Source: Cochliopodium minus (Eukaryota; Discosea; Himatismenida; Cochliopodiidae). From it: a DNA stretch of 64,000 bases. Shown one piece after another: positions 19,641-31,597 of the stretch. The stretch lies in the NCBI GenBank assembly GCA_024220525.1, contig JAMYWO010000167.1, positions 27,613-91,612 on the forward strand, in the 5' to 3' direction. Both the position numbers and the translations under genes were made by a program. Under the pieces are notes generated by a model. The model was not told where the DNA came from. It saw only the letters and a list, made by a program, of their open reading frames with translations, and ran no database searches. Position 1 is the first letter of the stretch, and every line of letters begins with the position of its first letter.

Positions 19641-21756
19641 ATGAAATGTTTTGAGAATTTGTCAAAAAGGTAATTAAAATGAATAGAAATTGGATTCAAA
19701 TAATAATTTTATTACAAAAGATTTGTTGGATTAATATGTATAATTGCGGTGGTCATTATCTGGGTGGGAAGCAGTGATTTGATTCAGCTCATTTTGGTCT
19801 CTGAAAACTTCAATTCACCATTTTTTTGTAATAAAGAGAATTATTGAAATTTTTTTTTTTATTTTATATATTAGTGACCTATTTTAATACAAGCTTATTT
19901 TCAATATATCTTTTGGGGGTTTGGAATTTTTTGAAAAATTGTTTTTTTTTTTTGAAAAAGATTTATAATTTCAAATTAGTTTTTGTTCTTTGGAAAATGG
20001 TGGAGGGTTACTCCATATTCACCTCCTTCTTTCATGTTTTGGTTAAAAAAGTCTCACGATTCTTTTTCACCTCTTATTTACACTCAAATTCCCTCTGATG
20101 ATATTGATAACAACATCAACATTGACAATCGTAATTATGATCCCCTTGTTTCATTTATTTTATATTATATTTTTAAATTAATTTTTAATTATAATTTTAA
20201 ACTGTTTTAATTTTCATATTTTTAAATTATTTAAATTATATTTTAAAATTATATTTTTATTTTTGATTGAAAATAAAGAAGATGAAAATACAAGAACTAA
20301 AAATGAAATAAACCAGATTGTAATTCCCCCTCAATTTATTCATTCCAATAACCTCCCTCTCGATCATCTTAAGAATAACAATAGTCATAATACTATTAAG
20401 AGTAATAATAATAGTAGTAGTAATAGTACTGATCTCAATAAATATATCATCAACAATGAGTCTATTTTTAACAATGACTACATTATTAATGATGATAATA
20501 ATGAAAATGATAATCATGACAATAATAATAACAATAATAATAACAATAATGATAAAAATAAAAATAGTAACAAATACAATATTGTTGATAAAAAAAATGA
20601 AGAAAATGATGAGAATGATAAATATAAAGAAAATAAACTAATTGATATTAAAGAAGAAGAGAATAAAAAAATAGGGCTGAGAGATTGTATAAAAAACAAG
20701 AAAAACAAAGAAAAAACAAAAAATAAAAATAAAAACATAAAAAAAATGTATAGTGCAAGAAAAGTAATGATAATTGCTTTCTTCTTTTGTCCTTTATGGT
20801 TTGCAGCTAACTATACGTAAAAAAATAATTATCATAAAATTTTATTTGTTTTTTTTTTTAATTTTAAATAGATTTAATTTATCACTCACAATGACGAGTG
20901 TATCATCTAATACTATTCTTTCCACAACTTCATCTTTTTTCACATTGATTCTCGGGTTTTTGTGGGCAGTAGAAATATGTTCATTGAATAAGGTAAAAAA
21001 TTAAATTAAAAATTAAAAATTAAAATTTTGAAAGATTTTTGGAATTTTTTTAACTGTTGGGGGTGTTATAATGGTAAGTTTAACAGATTCAAACTCTGGA
21101 GGAGGAAGAAGTACAATCATAGGGGATGCAATTAGTTTACTATCAGCTATTTTTTATGCTTTTTATGTCATTTATTTGAAAAAGAAGATAACTGACGAAA
21201 GAAAATTGTTCATGGTAACACTCTTTAAAAAAATGAAACACTCTAAAAAAATGTTCTATTAAAGAAAAATATTTTAATCATTATATTTTTAAAGCCCATG
21301 TTCTTTGGATTTGTTGGAATTTTCAATATTTTAATTATGTTCCCCTTTTTCTTGATATTGAATTACACTGGTTTCGAAAGATTCTCATTTCCTGACAAAC
21401 ATGTTCTTTTATTTTTATTTGTCAATGGGTTGATTGGAACTATGCTGAGCGATTACATTTGGATGCTCAGTGTCTTGTTGTTGTCTCCTGTTATAGCTAC
21501 AGTCGGCCTTTCAGTTAATTTTTTTAATTATTTTTATTTTATATTTTAATCTTTTTGCATTATATAATATTTATAGCTCACTATTCCTATTGCTCTCATT
21601 TCAGATGCTATTATTAAGAAAAAACACTTCGGTGCATATTACATTTTGGGATCAATAATGGTGATAATAGGGTTTTGTTTGGTGAATATTAACTTTGGGG
21701 AAATATTATCCAAAAAGAAAAAAGATAGACAATTCACCAATGAATTTGTTAATTGA
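19641..21756 (+). CDS. SLC35F5: SLC35F5-like multi-pass transporter (DMT superfamily)
   Basis: About eight exons. The best start is ATG 19641: MKCFENLSKR, spliced at about 19669 to the exon beginning TTTGTTGGA, restores RFVGLICIIAVVIIWVGSSDL as TM1. Later segments: YFNTSLFSIYLLG, KWWRVTPYS, a 160-residue Asn/Lys/Glu-rich cytosolic loop (20263-20750), then IIAFFFCPLWFAANYTF, LSTTSSFFTLILGFLWA, IMVSLTDSNSGGGRS, the hallmark MFFGFVGIFNILIMFPFF, NYTGFERFSFP, NGLIGTMLSDYIWM and LTIPIALISDAI. The motif order matches SLC35F5 closely. The substrate is unknown; the family belongs with nucleotide-sugar and related carriers of endomembranes. The extended Asn-rich loop is lineage-specific. Confidence 0.85.
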
Positions 21757-21907
21757 TTCATTTATTATTAAAATTAATTCAAAACTATCCTTAATCAGAA
21801 TGACTCATGAGTTACAAGATGATTTAATTAAAGTTATAAATGATAATACATTATATTTCAAAATTTATTTTAAACACTTAAAAAAACAATTAATTTGATT
21901 GAGATTT

Positions 21908-22866
21908 TCAATCATGATTTTCGATATGATTTTCATTTATTGAAGAATCTTCCGATTCCTCTTTGCTGTTATGATTTTGTTCGATAATGGAGTTTCTTTT
22001 CCCACTCCATTGCATTACAGTGGTCCTAATTTTGATTGATTTGGAATCTTCTGAAAGCCAAAGCAAAATTTGTTTCTTAATTTTTGAATTTTTTGGGTCC
22101 ATGCTTGGTTTTTTGAGTACTTTCCTATTTTTGTTCATTATGTGCACAATTGAATAAAATATAAATAATATTAATTGGAAGAAAGGATATTTTTTTATAC
22201 CTGAAAGCTTTTTCTATATCTCTTTCTAGATCCTCTGAATCGTCATTAATCCAATTTTGGACCTTCTTTTTAATGATTTTGGCTTTTTTATTGATAGCAG
22301 GCATTTCATTGATGCATTTCATGACATCTTCATTACTCTTTACCTTTTGCTTTTCAATTCTATTGATATCTTCCATTCTATTGTTCTCATTATTTTCATC
22401 TTCTATTATTTCTTCTTCTTTATTTTCATTATTCTTTCCCCACCATTCTTTATGAAAAATTTTTTAAATGAATGAAAGCTTTATAAGAGGAAATATTCAA
22501 TTACCTTTTACTTTTTCTTTTATTTTATAAGCTTGATCGCATCTTGGAGATTCTCTCATAACTACTTGAATTACTTGCTCCATTGATAATTGCCAATTTT
22601 GAGATCCTCCTAACCATTTTTGAACAGATGTTTTAATAGTTTCACTGGTATCATTAAATGTTGGATATTGTTGAATTGTAAAAATATCATCAGATTTATT
22701 CAATTTTTCCCCGGACCATATCTTCACCTTTTCTTCTATTCTATCCCTTTTGAATTTTATTTGCTTTTCTAAAAAGAAATGAATAATGAATAAAATGTCT
22801 TAAATATTTATTACCCTTTATTTTATGAGTTGGATTAATTGGTGAAATATCAAATTCTTCATCCAT
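21908..22866 (-). CDS. Uncharacterised protein with repeated Trp-containing helical modules
   Basis: Four or five exons on the minus strand from ATG 22866 (MDEEFDISPINPTHKIKG) to a TGA at 21910-21908. I do not recognise the family. The protein is charged and helical, and a similar module recurs: RIEEKVKIWSGE, TIKTSVQKWLGG, IIKKKVQNWIND, KIKKQILLWLSED and IRTTVMQWSG. Each is an amphipathic helix ending in a conserved Trp, followed by a short acidic or Gly turn. Exon borders fall roughly between modules, which suggests growth by exon duplication. There is no signal peptide, membrane helix or enzyme motif. The reading frame is supported by consistent splice sites and by conservation between modules. 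Confidence 0.62.
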
Positions 22867-23246
22867 TTTTTTTTTTTTTTTTTTTATAATTAATAGTGTG
22901 TCTTTCTTTCCAAAAGAAATTTTTGTCAAATAATAATCAAAGACTTATGAAATTCATTTTTGTATTAATTATTCTTTAAGCAAATTTGAATTGAATGGAA
23001 ATTTAAATAAATTTATATTTAATGAAAATCATTGTTCTGCATTGAAATTAAAGATTTACAACCTTCAGATAATTAGAATTTTGATAATTATTCCCTGAAT
23101 ATTTTCTTCCTTGGATCATTTGCAAAAAGGAAAATTAAAAAGTGAACTTTTTGTTGATTCAAATAGGATCAAAAAACAAATATTTTTAAAAAAATAAAAA
23201 AAATTGTGAGAAATTAAATAGAAATAAAAATAATATAAAAGTAAAG
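22867..23246. other. Divergent intergenic region
   Basis: About 380 bases between the Trp-module gene (minus) and the PinX1-like gene (plus). It is AT-rich with poly-T and poly-A tracts and presumably holds both promoters. I see no coding exon, RNA gene or distinct motif. Confidence 0.5.
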
Positions 23247-24002
23247 ATGTTTATTGATTCTGATAGGAAAAATAGAGAAAGGACATCAATTGATCCCAAC
23301 AATTTGACTTGGAAGAATAGTTCCAATTTTGGAAAAAAAATGATGATGAATCAAGGTTGGAATGAAGGAGAAGGATTAGGAGCTAATAAAAATGGCACAA
23401 CTTCTCATATTGATATAAGAGTGAAAAAAAATAGCAGAGGATTGGGATCTGCAAAAGAAGATGAAAATTGGTTAAAAACAAACTTTGATTATATGCAAGT
23501 TTTAAACAAATTGAATCACAATTTTTCGGAAAATAAAGAATCCAATGATGATCTATCAAAACCATCAACAACTAAATTCCATAGATATAATAGAGTGATC
23601 AAAGCCAAGAATGTTTCTCAATATTCTTCAGATGATCTTACCGCGATTTTAGGTGGTTCAACAAACAAACCAGTAGAGGAGGTTAAATTTGCACCAAGCA
23701 GCACACCAAATTATTTTGGATTTGTAAAATCATCCAAAACACTTGTTTCTTCTGAATTAGAATCCATCGGAAAAACAAAAGAAGAAAAAACAGAGATTCA
23801 AAATGAAAATTCTCCCCAAATCAACAATGAAATTATTGAAGAACAAACCACATTAAACACAGAGAATTCTCCTTCTTTGACAAAAGAAGAAAAAAGATTG
23901 AAAAAAGAAAAAAAGAGAGAGAAAAAAAGAAAAAGAAGAGAAAAAAGAGAGAAAAAGAAAGAAAAGAAGGAAATGAAAGAAAGAAAAAAGACTAAATTAT
24001 AA
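23247..24002 (+). CDS. PINX1: PinX1-like G-patch protein
   Basis: A single exon of 251 residues. The N-terminus matches PinX1/Gno1: RTSIDPNNLTWKNSSNFGKK, then the G-patch MMNQGWNEGEGLGANKNG (about residues 32-50), SHIDIRVKKNSRGLGS and DENWLKTNFDYMQVLNKLN. A second conserved stretch, RYNRVIKAKNVSQYSSDDLTAILG, follows (about 110-135). The last 50 residues are almost all Lys, Arg and Glu, a nucleolar-type basic tail. In yeast and animals PinX1 activates the DEAH helicase Prp43/DHX15 in ribosome biogenesis and can bind telomerase. The G-patch glycines and aromatic residue are intact. The identification is firm because the motif outside the G-patch also matches. Confidence 0.88.
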   Translation: MFIDSDRKNRERTSIDPNNLTWKNSSNFGKKMMMNQGWNEGEGLGANKNGTTSHIDIRVKKNSRGLGSAKEDENWLKTNFDYMQVLNKLNHNFSENKESNDDLSKPSTTKFHRYNRVIKAKNVSQYSSDDLTAILGGSTNKPVEEVKFAPSSTPNYFGFVKSSKTLVSSELESIGKTKEEKTEIQNENSPQINNEIIEEQTTLNTENSPSLTKEEKRLKKEKKREKKRKRREKREKKKEKKEMKERKKTKL

Positions 24003-24092
24003 CTAAATTATTTATTGAAGCTTTCTTCTTTTTTATTTTAAATTAAAGAAAATTATTTTATCAAAATTAATTGCGCAAAAATAAAAAAAAAA

Positions 24093-27000
24093 ATGAATTT
24101 AGTACCTTCGATTGAATTATCTCAATCAATGAAAGGTCCATTTTGTGAATTACCTATGAATGTACTTATATCCAGAGATGAAAATAAAGAAAATTTATAT
24201 TCACAAGAAAAATCAAGCAATTCAGAATCATCAGAAGGATATTGCAATGAGGATAGTATTGAACAAATAGATAAAAATTCTGGATATTATGATTCAACTT
24301 ATGGTGATAAGTATAATACCTTGAATGAGAGCTCAGAGGATGGAATACAAAAAGATAAAGATACCTTTATAAGGGATTGGAATCAAGAATATCAAAGTTT
24401 ATTGACAAAAATATTCTTTAGTTGCCCACAAGAAGATGAATTGCTTATTTATTTCAATCAACTTGCAAATTTATCAAATGATTTCTCCAAATTTGCAAAA
24501 TCTTATGGAAAAATTATTATCTCTGAAATCATGTTACCCACTCATCTCAAAACCATCAAACCAATTTCCCTCGGTGGTAAAGCGGGAGGAGAAAAATATG
24601 TTAATTTTTTTTTTTAATCTAATTTGAAAAGCATTTGAATAATAATTAATAATTCTTTATTAATTTATTTATCAGATTATTCTTTCTTAATTTATTTATC
24701 AAATTATTATAAAGGTAAATTCTGGAATTTTGTTTAAATTTGCAAACGATGTATTCAAAATATATGATAACGAAGATGGTTGTCACAAAGCAGGAGGGAA
24801 TGAGTTGAAATCAATGTTGTCTATGCAATCTTGTTGTGGTGCAGAATTAAGTTTTCCTTTAATTTGTGTCATTGATTACCTTGGTATACTTTTTTTTTTT
24901 TTAAAAAAAGTACAAAGTTTGTTAAACTAATTTTGCTTGATGTAATCAGGATTTAGGTATTCAAAAAGTTATTTTTCTTTTAAATTAAAACTTTCCAAAA
25001 TTAAAAAGATTGATTGCTATGTCCATTCTTCCTTTGCAAACACTTGTTTATGGTTCACAGGATGGTAAACATTTTTTTTTTTTGTTAATTATTTTTTTTG
25101 TATTTTATAATTTTTTGTATTTGTAAATTTCTTTTTATTTTAAAAAACTAATTATTTAAATTGTTTAGGGGGTAAACAGAAATGAAAGTTTTTTTTTTTT
25201 TGTTTATAAAAATAATGTTTAAAAGGGAGGACAGTGTTTACTTCAGATTCCAATTTTAATGATATTATGGAAAGCGTGGGAAAGGTAGAACAAACTATTT
25301 CATATGTTTACTTTAAATTTAATAGACTTAACATATAAATATTTTTTTTTTGTAAAAATAGAAAATGAATTTAAAAGAACACTTGGCGGGAATGGGGAAA
25401 AACAAGAAAATGATATATTTTCCAACAGACATAGAAGGACATATAGGAAAAGATGGAAGAAGATATGTCATTGATTTTTCACGTATTTATCCTCCTGAAT
25501 ATCCTGATTTCAATTTAAATCCTAAATCTTCTGTTTTGTATCAAATGTTACGCCCCGAATTTGTCAAACATTATCAACGTCCTCTTTCTTCTGATTCTTG
25601 CACTAAATTTGGAAAATCTAATCATCTTTTCAACAACAAAGAAATTTATGATGTATTCCCTTTTTTTTTTTAAAAATTAATTTCTTCCTTAATTTATTTT
25701 TTAAAATTATTTCCTTTCAATTATTTTTTATTTATTAATAATTTTATTTTTCAATTTTTTTTGTCATTTTTCTCGACAAGGCAACATTATATCTCTATCA
25801 ACAAATAATACCAGCATTCTCGAAAGAAATAGACAAACTAACAATAGATCATTTGGAATCTTATCGTCTTTCTGAAAAAATTCATCAATCTGGAATCAAC
25901 ATGAGACATTTAGGTTTTTTTTTTAAAATCATTATCAATTATTACATTGTATTTTATTTTATTTAAAATAATGTAATTTTATAAAATAGGAAGAGTGAGA
26001 AGTCATTGTCAGAATGGTTTGATAAAAAGATATTTGTAACCTTTTTTTTTTTTCGACAAATGTTTTTTTATTTTTTATTTTTATTCAAGATTGTTAGAAA
26101 TGGTGATGAGATGGTAAACCTAGATTTAAATCTTTTTTATTTATTATTATTTAAAAACAATAATTCATTTTTTATTAAATATTCATTTTTATTTTATTTA
26201 ATAATTTATAAATTTTTTTTTTTTATTTTATTTTTATTTGATAAATATAGTATAAAGAATGAACTGAGAAAGGAAATAAGAAATTTAGTGAAATCATGGA
26301 AAATGCATTGTTCAAATTCAGTGTATCAAAAACAAGTAATTGATTATTTCAACAAAATAATCAGTAAATCAAAAGAGTCTTATCAATATTGGCAATTTCA
26401 TTTGAAAAAATTTCTTCTTCAAAAATTTTATTCTTCTTTATCTGATCATGAAAATGACGAAAAATTTGATTTAAGGGGTTATACTATTTCTTTTTTTTTC
26501 CCCTCTTCTTTCTTTCCCCCTTCTCTTTCTTCCCTCCCCTCTTCTCTCCTCTCCCCTCTCTCTAATACCTCTCTCCAAAACCCTCCTCACTTTACTACTA
26601 ATAAAATATTATACCCTAATACCAACACTAATACCAACAATAATACCAATACTAATACCAACAATACTATTAATAACACAAATAATAATACTAATAATAA
26701 TATCAACACAATGAATAATGGTACAATGAATAACTTTAATAATAGGATGATAAATGGAAAGATGGTGATGATGAATGGAAATGGAAATGGAAAGAATGTA
26801 GGGGGAAATAAAGAAAAAAAGATAATATTTAATATGTTTATGAATAAATTTCAAAAATACAATTCAATCACTTTTTCTTCTCATGTGGTAGAAAGTTTAA
26901 AATTGAATGATAATTTTGTTGTTGTCTTTTCTGATTTAAAAAAGGGTCTCCGTGTTTCTATCAAAAATCCCAATATCATTTCTTATGCTGAAGCGATGAC

Positions 27001-28391
27001 TCTCATGATTTCCTCTAAACAAAGGTAATTTATTTAAAATTTTAAAATTTATGAAGTGTTTATCATCTTTTAATTAATAAATAAAATAAATAAAATAAAT
27101 AAAATAAATAAAATAAATAAAATAAATAAAATAAATAAAATAAATAAAATAAATAAAATAAATAAAATAAATAAAATAAATAAAATAAATAAAATAAATA
27201 AAATAAATAAAATAAATAAAATAAATAAAATAAATAAAATAAATAAAATAAATAAAATAAATAAATAAATGTAGAGATTTTCCAGAAGCTGATAGATTAT
27301 TTTTACTTGCAAACAAGAAATTTGAAGAAGCTTGCTCTTCTTTTCCAAATGAACAAATTACTAATAGTTGGGGAAATGGTACATTATATTTTATTGTATT
27401 ATATTATTATTATATTATTATTATATTATTATTTTATTATTATTATATTATTATTTTATTATTATTATATTATTATTATATTATTATATTATTATTTTAT
27501 TATTATTATATTATTATATATTATTATATTATTATTTTATTATTATTATATTATTATTATATTATTATATTATTATTATATTAATTTTATTTTATAAAAA
27601 TAATAAAAACAGCTTTGGTATATCAAGCATTCAGGAAAAAAGATTCATCAAGAATGAAATTATTATATTTGGCAATAGAAAAATATCAATCCACCCAAAA
27701 CTCTTATTCCCTCATTTCTCTATCTGATTATTTACTTCAAATTTCTTCTCCCAAAAATTTTTATTTTTCCAATTCTTCCTTTTTGTTTGATGACATTAGT
27801 AACACCAACAATATTAACACTTTTAATAATAATAATAATAATAATAACAATAAAAATAGTAATAATAATAATTTGGATAATAATGAAAGTAATAATGATT
27901 CAGAAAACACAAGTATGAATGAGAGTAATCATAGTAGCAGTAGTGTATATAATAGCAGTGATACCATCAACAGTTTTAATGATAATGACAGTTTTAATGA
28001 TAATGATAATAATAGTTTTCGTAATAATGATAGTTTTCATAATCTCTCTTTTTCTTCTTTAAATATCAACAGCACTACTTCTTTAAACACCAACAAAACA
28101 TCTTCTTCTTTAAATAATAGTACCAATGGTTATAGCAACCTTAATCAAATAAACAATAATACAAACTCCATTCATGGTTACGCAAGTATCAACAATACTA
28201 CTACCACTTTTGTTAATAACAAGATTACTATTAATCATGGAAATACTATCTTGAATAATAGTTATGAAAATCTGAATATTGATAACAGTATTCATAATAT
28301 GAATAACAGTATAGATAATGTGAATAATAATATGAATAATAGTGTGAATATGAGTAAGAATGGGATGGACAATAGTTTNTTTATAATTTAA
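24093..28391 (+). CDS. CLU-domain protein with Asn-rich and TPR-like C-terminal part, truncated at an assembly gap
   Basis: A multi-exon gene, from ATG 24093 to the N at 28379. The N-terminal 100 residues are Ser/Asp/Glu-rich. The CLU-type domain follows: SGILFKFANDVFKIYD, AGGNELKSMLSM, LPLQTLVYGSQDG, GGRTVFTSDSNFNDIM, IYFPTDIEGHIGKDGRRYVI with DFSRIYPPEYP, and MLRPEFVKHY, then GINMRHLG. This resembles the CLU/TIF31 central domain found in CLUH and in many protist TPR proteins. Later exons hold Asn-rich tracts, a helical segment (ADRLFLLANKKFEEA, ALVYQAFR, LLYLAIEKY) that looks TPR-like, and another poly-Asn region that runs into the gap. CLUH regulates mRNAs for mitochondrial proteins, but this is not a clear CLUH orthologue. 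The 3' end is missing. Confidence 0.72.
27076..27271. repeat. 9-bp microsatellite in an intron
   Basis: About 22 copies of a 9-base unit (ATAAATAAA type) fill the intron between the exons ending at 27027 and starting near 27273 of the CLU-domain gene. Confidence 0.95.
27374..27592. repeat. TTA/TATTATTA-type microsatellite in an intron
   Basis: An imperfect array of TTATTATATTATTA words fills the next intron of the same gene. Long open frames across it are an effect of the repeat, not coding. Confidence 0.93.
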
Positions 28392-29766
28392 ATTTATTTC
28401 GATTATTTTAATTTATTTTCACACGATTTTTTTTTTATTTAAATTATTTTAAATTTATTTTAAATTTATTTTTATTTTAAATTTACTTTAATTTTTTAAA
28501 TTTATTTAAATTTATTTTAAATTTCTTTAAATTTATTTAAATTTTTAAAATTTATTTTCACTTATTTCATTTTATTTTACCCTTTGACCCATAAACAATA
28601 AATAGATTTACCACTAGTGGTAGAAATAGTTCTCAAATGAGTGAAATTTTTTATATCCCAAACCTTGCCAAAAATAAAAAAAATTTAAAAATAAAAAATT
28701 TAAAAATCAAAAATAATAAAAAATTTTTCATTGATGGTGTTGTGTAAAACAGAAAAGAGATAATTATCTGAGATGAACATGGCTCTCACCCAATGGTGAT
28801 GTCCTGACAAAATTTTAATGCACTCATACTTTTTAGCATCACACTCTAATTTGCAAGTAACTCCCCGAAAAATGTTAAAAGTATAAAAAATGATTTTAAA
28901 ATAAAATTTAAAACAAAAAATATTTGAAAAATTAATAAAATATTGAAAAATAAATTAAAAAAAAAATTTAAAAAATATTGTAAAAAATTAAAAATAAATT
29001 TAAAATTAACACATATATAATTAGAGATGTTCAAAACTTTACAACAGTTCAAAATTTGTTAGTTATAAATTAATATCCGCTAACAAAGTTGTAATTTTTG
29101 GACATGTCTAATATATAATCACACATATGCAATGCATAGTGTCCCTTAAAGCTGTATCCTTGTTTCCCTGTCATTATGTCCCGCATTCAGAAACATATGC
29201 AATCATTTTAATGATTAATTTCCAAATAAATTTATTTAGAAATAAGACTTCAATTATTTATTTATATATTTTCAATAGTCCACATTCCAAAGACTGATAG
29301 GAAACTTAATGAATTATTTCGATGATATTTTCATTGGCTAGTTTCGCTTCAATAAACCTCACAATAACTTATTCAAAAGAAATATAAATAAAAAGGAGGC
29401 AAAAACTAATCATAAATGGAAGACTGGAGATAGAATTTTAATTGAATTAAACTGGATAATATGCATATATAATGGAATATATCAATAATATTACTTGAAT
29501 CAAATTACGGAATCTTCAAACATAAATCAAATAAAAGCAATCAATTGTTTTCAATATAGGATTTGAAATCAATATAAAAATTGGTGAAACTTTTGCATAT
29601 GTTGAAAATGAAACATTTGGTCAAGATATTTCGTGGTCTGTATTCTTTGCGCAGATATCTAAAGATAATTTGAAATTCAATTGGATATTCCCCATTTTAT
29701 TTTTATTATAGGTCTTTTAAATAGAAGATTCTTTTAATAATATTATATAAAGTTGTTTTTATTCCN
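28379..29766. other. Gap-bounded block (single N at each end) without a complete gene
   Basis: This 1.39-kb block lies between Ns at 28379 and 29766. Its first 77 bases (28380-28456) are identical to 63924-64000. It holds very AT-rich spacer, one probable WD40 exon on the minus strand (28751-28845), and a possible exon at about 29569-29697 (plus), which reads GETFAYVENETFGQDISWSV. No complete gene can be assembled from it. It may be a misplaced contig. Confidence 0.7.
28751..28845 (-). CDS. Isolated WD40-repeat exon fragment
   Basis: Read on the minus strand after an AG acceptor, this exon encodes CIKILSGHHHWVRAMFISDN followed by YLFS, a typical WD40 D-A strand (GHxxWVRxMxxxxxxLFS). It has no partners nearby. 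The partial WD40 gene at 63595-64000 has the same style of repeat and the same strand, so this may be one of its upstream exons, displaced by assembly. Confidence 0.55.
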
Positions 29767-29838
29767 TTAAATAAATTAAATAAATTAAATAAATTAAATA
29801 AATTAAATAAATTAAATAAATTAAATAAATTAAATAAA
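29767..29838. repeat. TTAAATAAA 9-bp microsatellite at assembly gap
   Basis: About eight tandem TTAAATAAA units start immediately after the N at 29766. The gap is therefore likely a repeat-induced assembly break. Confidence 0.93.
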
Positions 29839-29853
29839 TTTAAAAAAAAAACT

Positions 29854-31441
29854 TTACAACAAAGAATCAGAACAATACTCAATAGCAGAATGGACATAAG
29901 CAGATTGAAAAGATTGGGGATCAACAGAACCCTTTACATGGGGCAAAAGATAGTGACAAACATACTCCAAATCGCCTTCTTTATCGTTCACGAAAGATTC
30001 ATGGTTGAGGGAGAATGAGAGAACAAAGTGTTTCACCAGATTCTCGCAGATGTAGAGGGGATCTTTGATTGTGATTGGGTTTTCATTGAGGGATGATCTT
30101 TGGTAGATGTTTGTCAACGTTTTTATTGATTCGTGTGCTTCCAACCTATTTTTGTTTTATCAAGGTGGAAATTTCAAAAACAAATAAATTAATTGTTTAA
30201 TATTTTTTTTTTTTTCAGAATTTCAAATTGATCCAAAAATAAAAATGTTAACAATCAAAAAAAAATTTGAAAGATAATTTAAACAATCTTGATAAACTTA
30301 ATGAAAAAGCTCGAAAAAAAAAATTAAAAACTATGAAACCTAATTGACCCAATTAACTTCAAGAAACATTAGTCTAATGTTTCCTGATAAATCAAAATTC
30401 AAAATATGATTATAAAATTGAACAAAAAATATGAAGATCACATTTTAATTCATAATAAAAAAATTTCTGAAAAAAAAAATTTGTTTACCAAGAAAAGAGA
30501 TAAATATCATTGTGAGAGATCTCAGCATACTCCCACAAAATATTGGAAGCTTTTTTAATGGAATCGGGGAAATATTCTCCGAGAAATTTTAAGCAGGAGA
30601 TGCAGCGGTAATTGGCGAGTTGAGCCCTATATTTTTTTTTTTTTAATGTGCATTTCATTTTTTTTTGGAGATGTTTTATCATCGCTTTTATGATCCCCAA
30701 CGAATAGTACAATTCTAGTTCTTTGTATTCGTTAGAACAGTTGTAACTATATAAAAATAATGAATGAAAGAAAATTTTTGTATTAATGTCAGTTTTTTTA
30801 TTAATTTTTATAAATCATTTTTATTAAAAATATATATTTCCAATATGATATCAGATCTGAATGATCGATGAATAATTCAATTATCTTTAAATTTATTTCA
30901 ATGATTATTTAAAACACAAAATTTTTTACGTATTTGGATTATTATTTTTCCTTTCAAGTTTCCATATTCTCAATCTCAAATAGATTCCTTTTAAGATTCG
31001 ATAAGTTCTCTCCAATTCAGGCCCAACGCATCCTTCCTTGGAGAATTGCTTCCAAAATTCTTTTTTTAGCTCTGCATTTCTAGACCTGTAGTTTGGATCC
31101 TCAGTAGAAAGGCTCAAGGTAGATGGATTTATCATGATTCTCAAATCAAATAGGGTCTTCATATTCTCAATGATTGTATTATTTTTGAGGATATCCCTGA
31201 AAAAAATTATTAAGAAATCATGAAATGATATGAAATAATGAAAAAAAGATCATTTTTATAAATTGATTTGCTTTTTATTTGTTTTATTATATAATCTAAA
31301 TTCACCTAGAGTTTTGAAATGAATGTGTCATCAATGCTATGAAGGGAGGCACCCTATAATTCCTATATGCTCCATAATCTTTCAATTTTTCAATCAATTC
31401 ATCAATATCAAGCTGAAATTTGCTTTTATTATCCTTCATAT
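29854..31441 (-). CDS. Uncharacterised all-helical protein, four exons
   Basis: The gene reads from ATG 31441 (MKDNKSKFQLDIDELIEKLK) through exons near 31441-31309, 31198-30929, 30748-30489 and 30145-29854 (stop TAA). All joins use GT-AG sites. I do not recognise the family. The product is about 310 residues, rich in Leu, Tyr and charged helices: ENMKTLFDLRIMINPSTLSL, ELERTYRILKGIYLRLRIWK, YRCISCLKFLGEYFPDSIKK, LVKHFVLSFSLNHESF. The regular spacing of amphipathic helices suggests a HEAT/ARM-like solenoid. There is no signal peptide or membrane segment. The 3' end lies only about 15 nt from the gap-side microsatellite, but the C-terminus looks natural because it closes with a stop after a helix. 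Confidence 0.65.
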
Positions 31442-31597
31442 TTGTTTTTAAAAATAAACTCAATTTTTTTTTTTTATTTATGATCTATCAATAAAAATGA
31501 TATAAGAATAGAATAGATTGAATCAAATAAGAATTTGAAGTTTATAATACTTTGGGTTTAATTTATACTATTTATATATTTTTTTTTTTTAGAAATC

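Noticed and set aside
27070-27348. Minus-strand frames of repeated Ile-Leu-Phe/Tyr
   Set aside because: They are translations of the 9-bp microsatellite inside an intron of the CLU-domain gene.
27307-27727. Plus-strand frames rich in Ile/Leu/Tyr
   Set aside because: Intronic TTA-type repeat read as protein; true exons flank it.
29706-29924. Minus-strand frame with repeated LFN
   Set aside because: Translation of the TTAAATAAA microsatellite across an N.
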